Shown here: positions 1 through 7,665 of the stretch, piece by piece
How the letters are laid out: each line of letters begins with the position of its first letter
Numbering within the stretch: the first letter of the stretch is position 1
Program-made: the position numbers and the translations under genes
From: Paramacrobiotus richtersi
Lineage: Eukaryota > Tardigrada > Eutardigrada > Parachela > Macrobiotidae
Assembly (NCBI GenBank): GCA_034698045.1
Contig: JAQGAU010000654.1
Coordinates: 1-25,177 of the forward strand
Reading direction: 5' to 3'
Length of the DNA: 25,177 bases
Notes under the pieces: model-generated
Databases searched by the model: none
What the model was told of the DNA's origin: nothing
The model's input: the letters and a program-made list of their open reading frames with translations, nothing else

Positions 1-58
1 AAGGATTTGCAAACCCTTGTACCCGACTAAGGGTTGGCAATGTAAAGTAATTAGCAGC
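1..58. repeat. Diverged outlier of the 28-bp minisatellite
   Basis: The window opens with a 29-bp stretch (TTTGCAAACCC..GTACCCGACTA) that matches the 28-bp unit at 574-796, followed by a weaker second unit. It suggests that the minisatellite field continues to the left of the window. Confidence 0.55.
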
Positions 59-79
59 AGGGTAAAGCTTGGCTCAAGA

Positions 80-165
80 GATTCGACCAATCAGCGCGCT
101 TGGGGGCGGGTATGTGTGCAACGAAAGAAATCTTGTCGCTTAATATATAGATAGAAGACAAGCAT
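80..165 (+). promoter_or_regulatory. CCAAT / GC-box / TATA-like module, copy A
   Basis: On the plus strand there is a CCAAT box (ACCAATCAG near 86-94), a GC box (GGGGGCGGG, 102-110) and an AT-rich TATA-like stretch (CTTAATATATAG, 139-150), spaced as in a polymerase II promoter. A related copy at 2541-2630 keeps the same order, which raises the chance that this is a repeated unit rather than chance. No convincing gene follows: the 33-codon frame from the ATG at 339 has no recognisable product. Confidence 0.35.
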
Positions 166-573
166 CGGCCGCGGCACTACGCGCCGCGCTCCGTTGCATT
201 TAACGTCGACGTTGTTTTGGACAAACGGAACAGTTCACCTGAATACTGAACAAAACAACGCTGAATTAAGAGGCACTTTCGTGTCAGTTGTGAATTCCAA
301 CGCAAGGTATAACAAAGAAACGTTAGAGCTGAATCGCGATGTACTGCTGCTCCAACAGCTCGTCTTCTGCGCACTGGCAGCGGCGCTGCGCGCCGCTGCC
401 GGTGCTCGCGACTCGCAATGTTCTGCAAGGTCCAGTCTAGTTCAAAATGATTTACTGCGGCAAAGAAACATAGCTCGTGGTTGTTCCAGAGCGTGTATCA
501 ATCTGTGCCGTGACGCACTGTGATTGACAGATCTTGCCTCGACGGCTCAATGGATTGTCTGCACTGCGCACTA
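166..573. other. Gene-free stretch
   Basis: Mixed-composition sequence with a GC-rich patch near 360-420. Open frames on both strands lack an ATG at a sensible place or give no recognisable protein. Nothing else was seen. Confidence 0.5.
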
Positions 574-796
574 CTGGTTTCGCAAACTGACTGCAGAACT
601 AAGAACTCGCAAAGCTGTGTACATAACTAAAGTCTCACAAACCTACGTACTAAGCTAAGTTTCCTCAAACCTGCGTACTTAACTAACGATTCGCAAACCT
701 GCGTACATAACTAAGGTCTCGCAAACCTGCGTACTAAACTAAGTTTTCGCAAACCTGCCTACATAACTAAGGACTCGCCAACCTGCATATTTCGCT
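574..796. repeat. 28-bp minisatellite, about seven tandem units
   Basis: At least seven head-to-tail units of about 28 bp are visible, starting near 601, 630, 658, 686, 714, 742 and 770, with a partial unit at 574. A typical unit contains TCGCAAACCTGCGTACATAA followed by CTA. Units differ by a few substitutions each, so the array is decaying rather than freshly amplified. The first 58 bp of the window and 2178-2410 hold more diverged relatives. Confidence 0.9.
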
Positions 797-947
797 GAGA
801 ATTCGTACGAATTTCATTTATATTGACAGAAATGTGATTTACCAGCAAAAAAGGAAAGTAGATATGTCGAAAGGCAAAAACTTGGTTCAAAACAACAACC
901 ATGCAGAAAGGCCGGACTGGGTTTCACAGCGAAACTGAACAGACAAC

Positions 948-1606
948 TGTAACCGCTAAAACCGTCCGGACGGAAAACCTGTCCGCCGGACACTTGTCCC
1001 CCACAACCGCTAAAACCGTCCGCAGGGCCGAAAAAACGTCCGCCGTAATTTTGCCCTTCTGCAATTTTTCTACCCCGAACATTTCCCCAGAGTCCCACCG
1101 AAGCCGGACAATTTTTCCTGGAGTGTCGTGAAGCCGTACACTTTTCCCCGCAGTGTTCTATAGTGTCCAACAGGCCGGACACTTTTCCCCGCAATGTTCT
1201 ATATTGTCCAACAGGCCGGACACTTTCCCCGCACTGTTCTATAGTATCCGGGTTGTTTGACACCTTCAGAACACTGCGGGAAAAGTGTCCGGGTTGTCGG
1301 ACACTATAGAACACTGCGGGGAAAAGTGTCCGGCCCTTTGGACGCTATAGAACACTGCGGGGAAAAGCGTCCGGGTTGTTGGACATATTCAGAACACTGC
1401 GGGGAAAAGGGTCCCGCTTCCACGACACTCCTGGAAAAATTGCCCGGCTTCGGTGGAACTCTGGAGACATGTGTTCGGGCTAGAAAAATTGCAGATGGGC
1501 GAAATTCACGGCGGACGTTTTTTCGGCCCTCCGGACGGTTTTAGCGGTTGCGAGGGAAAAGTGTCCGGCGGACAGGTTTTCCGTCTGGACGGTTTTAGCG
1601 GTTACA
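948..1606. mobile_element. Foldback-type element with long inverted repeats
   Basis: Two arms of about 300-350 bp face each other around a centre near 1254. The left end reads TGTAACCGCTAAAACCGTCC and the right end is its near-perfect complement (GACGGTTTTAGCGGTTACA). Inside each arm is a tandem subrepeat of about 50-60 bp built on GAACACTGCGGGGAAAAGTG; four copies are clear in the right arm and about three in the left. The flanks GACAAC (942-947) and GACGAC (1607-1612) may be a 5/6 target duplication, but this is weak. This architecture (long inverted repeats built from short tandem repeats) is that of foldback elements. Open frames here on both strands are by-products of the repeats. Confidence 0.8.
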
Positions 1607-1639
1607 GACGACCTATGGAACGAACGCGCAAAACCGCAG

Positions 1640-1705
1640 AAGTTTGTTCAACTGATTCAACCAATCATAACGTTTTGTAGGCGCGACCGTTACGGACAGA
1701 CGTGA
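1640..1705 (+). repeat. Promoter-like module, copy B (partial)
   Basis: A stretch with CAACTGATTCAACCAATCAT, then AACGTT, GGCGCG and GACAGAC aligns to 2541-2592 over about 55 bp with roughly 70% identity by eye. It has the CCAAT and GC-rich parts but no TATA-like tail, so it is probably a truncated copy of the repeat seen at 80-165 and 2541-2630. Confidence 0.5.
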
Positions 1706-2177
1706 CGACAAAAAGCAATAAACTAATCCTTCATGCAAAATCTCCCAAAGACTGGGTTGTAGAACAACTCAAGAGAAAAGTTGAGGCTTTCGGAACCGGC
1801 GAACATTTGGGGCAGGATCAGAAAGTTTTGGTCATGAATAAATGCCCAAGAACCCTTGCTTCCACACCATTCTACATGACTCATGTTTCACAAACCATAA
1901 CTGAACTGTCTGAACCTAACAGAACGGTCACACACATGCGTCTCTGTTAAAAAATGTACCATGTCGAGTCGTCCACAATACAATCTGACGAAGTGAAGCA
2001 AAACTCAACAGACAGAAGCGGAATTGAGAAAAATTGAAGGAAACATTAGGAAGATCTGCAAAGCTTGTTTAACGTTTGAAAGCTTGCAACGATGGTTAAA
2101 AGTATTCGAGCCGATTGCTCTAACAAAACCTTTTCGGGGCAAAAAAAAACAAAAAAACAGCCGAACTACTCGACGAA
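1706..2177. other. Gene-free stretch
   Basis: Unique-looking sequence. An 82-codon plus-strand frame (1702-1950) opens with GTG, has only an internal ATG, and shows no recognisable domain. No repeat or regulatory feature is obvious. Confidence 0.5.
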
Positions 2178-2410
2178 CGTTTGCCAAACTTTAGTTACTA
2201 ATTTTGGCAAACCTTAATTACTAAAGTTCGGCAAACCTGGGTTACCATTGGCCTTAGTCACTCCAGTGTAAAAGTCTGGAGAGTTTAGTACAAAGCTAAG
2301 AGCTCGCATAGTTTTGTACCATACTAAAGGTTAACAAACCCTAGTACCTTACCAATACCTGCACACCTTTTACACCAAACTAAAGGTACACAAACATTAG
2401 TAAAAAACAG
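2178..2410. repeat. Degenerate 24-28-bp repeats related to the minisatellite
   Basis: Units such as GGCAAACCTTAATTACTAA, CGGCAAACCTGGGTTACCA and GTTAACAAACCCTAGTACC recur every 23-28 bp. They share the GCAAACC..GTACC..ACTA skeleton of the array at 574-796 but are strongly diverged. The region looks like an old part of the same satellite field. Confidence 0.6.
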
Positions 2411-2540
2411 GAAACTCCAGTAATAAATGTTTGTGCCATACTACAGTTTTTGCAGGCTTTGGTAAAGCATGAGTTTGAAACAACGAACAAAATTGCTGAG
2501 TGGCATAGCTTGGTTCAACTGGTTCAACAAATTTGAAAAG

Positions 2541-2640
2541 CGAACTGGTCCAACGAATCAGAACGTTCTGGAGGCGCGGTCGTGGCAGACACACACACGC
2601 ACGGACGGACATACGGCGCTTAATATAGTGAGATATTCAG
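2541..2640 (+). promoter_or_regulatory. CCAAT-like / GC-box / TATA-like module, copy C
   Basis: The order AACGAATCAG, then AACGTTCTGGAGGCGCGG, then CGCTTAATATAG (2617-2628) parallels copy A at 80-165. A short CA/CG-rich stretch (2587-2612) has lengthened the spacing. AGAACGTTCTGGAG fits the heat-shock element pattern GAAnnTTCnnG. No gene starts convincingly downstream, so function is unproven. Confidence 0.35.
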
Positions 2641-3422
2641 TCGGACACACACGCCTGTAAACAACCGTTACGGTCAATCGACAGTGTCGGTTATTAATGT
2701 CGGTCGTCAGCGTTTGTATCATACTCATAAAGGGACGTACCATATGTCAGTGGCGCAAAGACTATCAGGAATCCATATATCTGTGTTATCATGACACTGT
2801 TAGCAAACTAAGGAAGGATAAGCAATGGCCAAGCTGAGAATGTATGCTTTTTGATAAAAAGATACTACCATAGACGAATATACAAGCAAATGTTCAAAAG
2901 CATTACTGTTTTTTGCGGCATCGACTTTTTTATATGCATCCCATTACTCGGAAAAGTCGATCAGAAAGATACGATTATTGAGAAAGATCAACTTCCGGTC
3001 CGTTGTATCCACCTTGCGCAACCGCAACGTATTTTGACCCGGAAATAAACTTTGTTATGTTTATCGTTCACGACATACTTTGATCCGTAAGCAAATTAGA
3101 CTAAAGCGGAAATAAACAATCGCGGCTGTATAGGTATATCCCTGAACTACACGCGCGGTGGCGCTCGAGGCAACGATACTGTACCTGTGTTGCAAATTGC
3201 AATACAATTTGAGAACATATCTAAGGCAAGGTATACAGAGAATGTGGTATATCGGCCGTTGGGGAGATTTGGCAAATTTAACCACGAACAATTGTGTTTT
3301 GCAGGAAGGCTGTGCTATTAGTATACATACAGCAAGCCCTTGCACAATGTCATGGTATACCTATTCGCTTAAATATACGTTTTATACCGGTAAAATGCTC
3401 AAAATCCGGTGAGAATAAAGCC
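2641..3422. other. Gene-free stretch with a recurring CGGAAA(T/C)AAAC motif
   Basis: No convincing coding frame: the 3158-3412 frame opens with GTG and has no recognisable domain. TTTGACCCGGAAATAAAC (3033-3050) and GCGGAAATAAACAATCG (3106-3122) resemble stretches at 6674-6689 and 6929-6950, so fragments of a dispersed repeat may lie here. Confidence 0.4.
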
Positions 3423-3593
3423 ATTCTTTTTTATTGCATCCAGTGTAAATGGTAAAAGTTATGAATTTTCAATGTTATTAATGTTTAACTAGCATGACTA
3501 ACACTGCGGTCTAGTAGGCAAGATCACAATTCAGCAACTTTGTAAAATTCATAACTTTTTACCATTTCAATACTGGCTGCAATGCAAAAGATT
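3423..3593. repeat. Inverted repeat, MITE-like, about 50-bp arms
   Basis: The left arm (3423-3472) and right arm (about 3538-3593) are complementary over about 45-50 bp with few mismatches. The best blocks are AAATGGTAAAAGTTATGAAT against its complement, and ATTGCATCCAGT against ATTGCAGCCAGT read on the other strand. A spacer of about 65 bp lies between them. No clear target duplication is visible, so it could be a miniature transposon or a hairpin-forming repeat. A partial relative appears at 18681-18711. Confidence 0.7.
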
Positions 3594-3766
3594 GCTCCAT
3601 ATGTACAGAAAATACTCACCGGATTCTGTAGATTTTATCCATATACGCCGTATATGTATTTATGCAATACATATAGCGGGAGCTGATGCAAAGCCGACCC
3701 GTCGAGAACAACACAAAATAAAAATCTACTAGTTCTACGGTTATTTTTTTCACCTGGTTTATGCCG

Positions 3767-4274
3767 GACTGCATCAGAGATTGCCCATTTCCGTTTTTAA
3801 ATGGAGAAATGGCCCATTTTTTCCCATTTCCCATACTTTTTCTTATAAATGGGTGTGAATGGGAGACCTCAGAGTATGAATGGGAATGAATGGGGAAAAC
3901 GAAAAATGGGAATAAATGGGATTTCTAGAAATTATATGAAAAACGGAACTGATTTATGGAAAGTATCCGGTTTTTCCCGGTTTTTTCGCGGGTTCGATTC
4001 GTAATTAATCATTGGCTTCGCGCGAACAGCTTTCTCTAATAAAGATTTCGACGGGTTTTTCGGCTTTAATGAAGTGAAAAAGAAAACATACACTCAAAAA
4101 ACACATCCTGAATTTATGCGAAATTATGGGATGAAAAATGGGGCTACATTTTTAAATGGTTAAAAATGGGGACTGACCGGAAAAAACTGGGAATGGTATG
4201 AATGCGAAAGCAAGAAAAAAATGGGAATGGATGGGTTATGGAAAAATCGAAAATGGGCTATGTCTGGACTGCAT
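3767..4274. mobile_element. Non-autonomous hAT-like element with 8-bp target duplication
   Basis: The element body is 3775-4266 (492 bp). Ends read CAGAGATTGCCCATTTCCG on the left and, on the opposite strand, CAGACATAGCCCATTTTCG on the right (16 of 19 identical). Both begin CAGA, as hAT termini commonly do. It is flanked by perfect 8-bp direct repeats GACTGCAT (3767-3774, 4267-4274), the length used by hAT transposases. The interior carries many AATGGG / GGGAATG subterminal motifs and no transposase frame. Intact duplications suggest a fairly recent insertion. Confidence 0.85.
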
Positions 4275-5000
4275 TAACTTTCGAATCCTTCGGCCATTTG
4301 CGATGTATTTTGTAGCGTTCAAGAAGTAAAGTACATGTAGAAGTACACATTTTGCTGCTCGGTGACTCTTTTAATTGTCACTAATTGTAATGTGAGTGTA
4401 ACTTGTACTTCAAGAATTCCAAAGATTATTCCTCTGAAAGTTGTACAAGTACGCTTCTGAAATTACCCCTTTAACAGTCATCCATCAGTATGCGAATGGT
4501 AAGCAAAATTTTTGGACATAATTAGCAAAAAAAATTAGCATCTCCTCGTTAATGCAGAACCAATCTTCGCTTTTTTATCACGATGGTAAAGGTCATTAGC
4601 ACTGTAATTAGCAGTGACTTGTTGTGGGCAGCAAAGCTGATAAATTTCGTGCAGCCGTTTCGACTTTACGCCCTCTCCGCAACAGCTTTCCCAGTTTTCG
4701 TGTATAAACTTCCGGGTGAAAAGCAGCCAATAAATAACTACGCATTTCATGATGATAATCCAGCATGGGAAAGGGTCCGATGTGGGCAAGCGTCAAAGAG
4801 CAATGAAAACACTCAGATAACAGCGAAGATCTCCAAACGACCTTCCCAAACAAGCTCGTTGAAACCACGACGATATTTCTCAAAGGACTATGCGTTCAAG
4901 TTATTCAAATCCCTGCGGATATACGATAATACGGTGTGACTATCTTTAACAGATTTCATAATTAACAAGCTTCTCCAATACTTAAGAGTTGAGACTGTCC
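4275..5000. other. Intergenic stretch, no supported gene
   Basis: A plus-strand 118-codon frame with a true ATG (4583-4939) exists but overlaps equally long minus-strand frames and has no recognisable domain, so it is not called. Short repeats of GTACTTC/GAAGTAC lie at 4320-4450. Nothing else is supported. Confidence 0.4.
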
Positions 5001-5013
5001 TTTATTTTTTATT
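5001..5013 (-). terminator. Possible polyadenylation signals of the 306-aa secreted-protein gene
   Basis: On the minus strand two AATAAA hexamers (5001-5006 and 5008-5013) lie about 260 bases after the stop codon. An ATTAAA at about 5213-5218 is a nearer alternative. No transcript evidence is available. Confidence 0.4.
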
Positions 5014-5269
5014 TTTTCTGGTTGTTCAATTTCTGTTAAAGTCTGCAAGTCATCCCGGTTCAGATATCCCATACACGCAAACTAATATAAGACTCCAGTT
5101 GTAAAATGGTGCGTTGCGTGCAACAGGAACGTAAAAACTGTTTGCTGGTGGTCATTCTGGCGTGCTCTCCCAACCGCAGAAACATGAGATGTACTTTATC
5201 TTCGATCTATGTTTAATACAAAATATACGGCACAACTCTGGCACGAACATTAATTTGATTATACACCAA

Positions 5270-6503
5270 CTATAATTTACGACTATCCGGACCAGGCCGG
5301 TGACGGAGAGGCTGGCGAGCTGGCTTTACAGCCCTTGCTCTAGGCTGCGCTGGTTTTGGTTGTGGCTTTCCCTGTGTTCTTGATTGCGCAGGTGGAGTCT
5401 TCTGCTCTTCTTTCCTCGTCCGACCTTGCGATCCGGCTGTTTTCCTTGGCTTCTGTACGGCCGCTTGTGCAGGCTTTCTTTGCCGATTTCCGGAATGTGG
5501 TGCGACTTTTTTCGATCCACCTTCCAATTCCATAAAAGGGATTGCAGTGACAGGAGGCGGAGGCGGAGGCGGAGGGTATGTGGGGTTTGTGTAAGAAGGA
5601 GGTGTAACGGTATATTCCGTATATGAGCAAATGCAAGAACAATACTGGTCTGCATAGCATGGATAATTGCAGTTGATGGCTAGGTAACAAGATGTCGTAT
5701 ACGGAGATCTAGTTGTATATTCCCCTTTAAATAAACTGGCACCTCCATTGCTATTCATCGACAATCCCGTCCCGTTTCCAATGAACTGCGTGTGGCCGAT
5801 GCTATACTGCCGCAGTCCACTGGTGTTGGAGTAGCTCTGATCGTTATTCTGCAGTGTACCAGTTATTGCCTTACCGTCCGAGTTAGCGTTATTGTCTCCC
5901 CTATAAGCATACTCTATCAGTGCAGGATACAAGTTGACATTTGTGTTGGTGTTGCTGTTAAGGGAGATGGAGGTTCCGGATGCCGTGTTTTTAGCTTGGG
6001 AGATGGCTTTTGGTAGGTCGCTGTCCATGGGGGAGCTGGACGGTACGTTTTCCAGGGAGGAGATGGACTGCATGTCCAGCTGTACTTGACCGTTGGTAGC
6101 GCTTCCGCCACCGGAAAATCCCGCATTACTTGCCGTTTGAGCTGTAAGCAGAATAATGATTCTTGTGAAAGCTTTCGTGTTGTGTTCAGCAATGTCCTTT
6201 GGCTGCATGTTGGACTGCATATGATTAAATCCTAATCATGATCATAATCATCCTGACAGTTTCTTTGCGAATGCACATTTAATCAGCAAGTAATACTATA
6301 AGTGAGAGTTAGTTCATTTAACCATCCTTAAGCTTTATCCCTATCAAGAACTTACTATACTTAAAGTAGAGTAAGTTATTGCCACTATGCATGTCATCAC
6401 TATGTCTTAATTGTTCACTCGACGACCACTGAGAAGATCAGGGATCTTACATACCGAGAGCGAATGGCGACATGAATAGCAGGATTGCAATTAGTAGGAT
6501 CAT
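5270..6503 (-). CDS. Unrecognised secreted protein with RGD, Cys cluster, polyproline and basic tail (306 aa)
   Basis: Two exons: 6455-6503 and 5270-6141. Exon 1 encodes a signal peptide (MILLIAILLFMSPFAL) and stops at a GTATGT donor in phase 1. The acceptor CTTACAG before 6141 restores the frame as Ala17-Gln-Thr. An open frame running to an ATG at 6220 exists but reads through the intron and lacks a good signal peptide, so I prefer the spliced start. The mature chain is Ser/Asn/Thr/Gly-rich (18-165) with an RGD at 97-99 and several N-x-S/T sites. Then come six cysteines (168, 174, 178, 184, 186, 188), a run of eight prolines (206-213) and a Lys/Arg/Pro/Gln-rich tail (226-306). No known domain is recognised. 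The layout suggests an extracellular matrix, cuticle, egg-shell or adhesion protein; this is inference only. The gene is probably genuine given the splice-phase match. Confidence 0.7.
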
Positions 6504-7665
6504 CGTAATGATAAAGTCCTAAAGGCGACGAACAGACCGAACTTGACGATACACGCGAAAGACTATGATTCTCTACTTTAATTAACTACGAGTCTACGCA
6601 CAGTGCTTTATGTATCTCGGAAAAAACAATGGTTAATTAATCCGTTGAGGTCTGCTTGCGCAAACCTGGGTGCTTTGACCCGGAAAACGTAAGTGCAGTA
6701 TCATGCTTTACGCAACTTGCACAACAGTTTTTCTTATACGTCTCTGTTACGTCAAAAACGAACCATAATGCCGCATTCAGTCGGCCGAATGTCGGGCTAC
6801 CGGAAGAGCTGCAACCAGTCCTAACTTTAGGAAAGACGTTCGTTCATGCTGGCGGCGGTGTACTCGCACAGACGTATGCCCTTTGGCAGATCTTCGTTCG
6901 AGTTCTCTGCAGAATTCGACAAATTTCTTCGACCCGGAAACAAACCATCGTAATTCTGGATGCGATTACAGGACAGAGTGGCTACGCACGGATCGTGTGT
7001 AGACAGTGTAGTCATTAGTTAATTGCGTATTCAAGGACATCCCCCGGCACTATGTACGAAAGAGACGTTCTGACTAACGGTAATAGCGTGTCGTTAATCT
7101 TGTTTACTTCGTACTCGTGCAGTGCGGCCACGATGTAGAATTATTCTACATCGTGGTGCGGCCGACATCTCGTTTATCGCCATCGATCAGTTGACGGGCG
7201 TTTTATTTCCTCGTGGATATAGCTGGATGGAAATTTATGCATGTTCGAACAAATTAAGAAAACCAACCTCAATGCCCGTTGCAGGGTGATTTTTTACTAA
7301 TTCTAACAAATTTGGATCGGTTGTTGTTAACTGCGAATTTGTTCAACAGTTTTCTCTCCAATTGTACAGAATCGATGAAGATCTCAATGATTTCCATTAT
7401 TTTCCGTGCAATTGTCACTAGTTAGCTATTAATCAATCCTGGTGAAACAAAAACATTTCAACGAATTTCTTCTTCCGACTTCACTGGAGACACGAAACTG
7501 CAATAAACCCTGTTGTTCTTCCACATTAATTCCAATTCGCAAACTCAGTCAAAAACTACATTGCCAATACAAAAAACGACGGACACAATCATAAAACCCC
7601 ACAACTAAAATCTCTTGACATAAAAAAATAGAAACCCCTCCAACACGCGAGTCTCCAAAAAAGTA
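6504..7665. other. Intergenic stretch between secreted-protein and deubiquitinase genes
   Basis: It contains the 5' flank of the secreted-protein gene and the 3' flank of the deubiquitinase gene, both on the minus strand. A minus-strand AATAAA at 7202-7207 may polyadenylate the deubiquitinase. The plus-strand 120-codon frame at 6656-7018 opens with TTG and has no recognisable domain, so it is not called. A perfect hairpin lies at 7128-7156. Confidence 0.45.
7128..7156. repeat. Perfect 13-bp inverted repeat with 3-nt loop
   Basis: CCACGATGTAGAA (7128-7140), TTA, then the exact complement TTCTACATCGTGG (7144-7156). GTGCGGCC directly precedes the hairpin and recurs just after it. It could be a hairpin repeat or a binding site; function is unknown. 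Confidence 0.85.

Noticed and set aside
194-523. 109-codon frame after the promoter-like module, considered as a heat-shock-type gene start
   Set aside because: It opens with TTG and encodes no known heat-shock sequence. The first ATG (339) gives only 33 codons.
814-1544. Long open frames on both strands over the foldback element
   Set aside because: They follow the tandem subrepeats and their reverse complements, so the frames are a by-product of repeat structure.
1702-1950. 82-codon plus-strand frame
   Set aside because: GTG opening, only an internal ATG, no domain.
3985-4005. tRNA-like B box (GGGTTCGATTCG) inside the hAT-like element, considered as a SINE
   Set aside because: No A box at the right distance and no A-rich tail; element ends and 8-bp duplications fit a DNA transposon instead.
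4583-4939. 118-codon plus-strand open frame with an ATG
   Set aside because: No recognisable domain, no splice context, and two minus-strand frames of similar length overlap it. It could still be a small lineage-specific gene, but the sequence alone does not support it.
5270-6220. Unspliced 316-codon version of the secreted protein
   Set aside because: Its first residues lie in a good intron (GTATGT donor at 6454, CTTACAG acceptor at 6142). The spliced form gains a proper signal peptide in frame.
6656-7018. 120-codon plus-strand open frame
   Set aside because: It opens with TTG, not ATG, and matches nothing recognisable. It overlaps repeat-like motifs.
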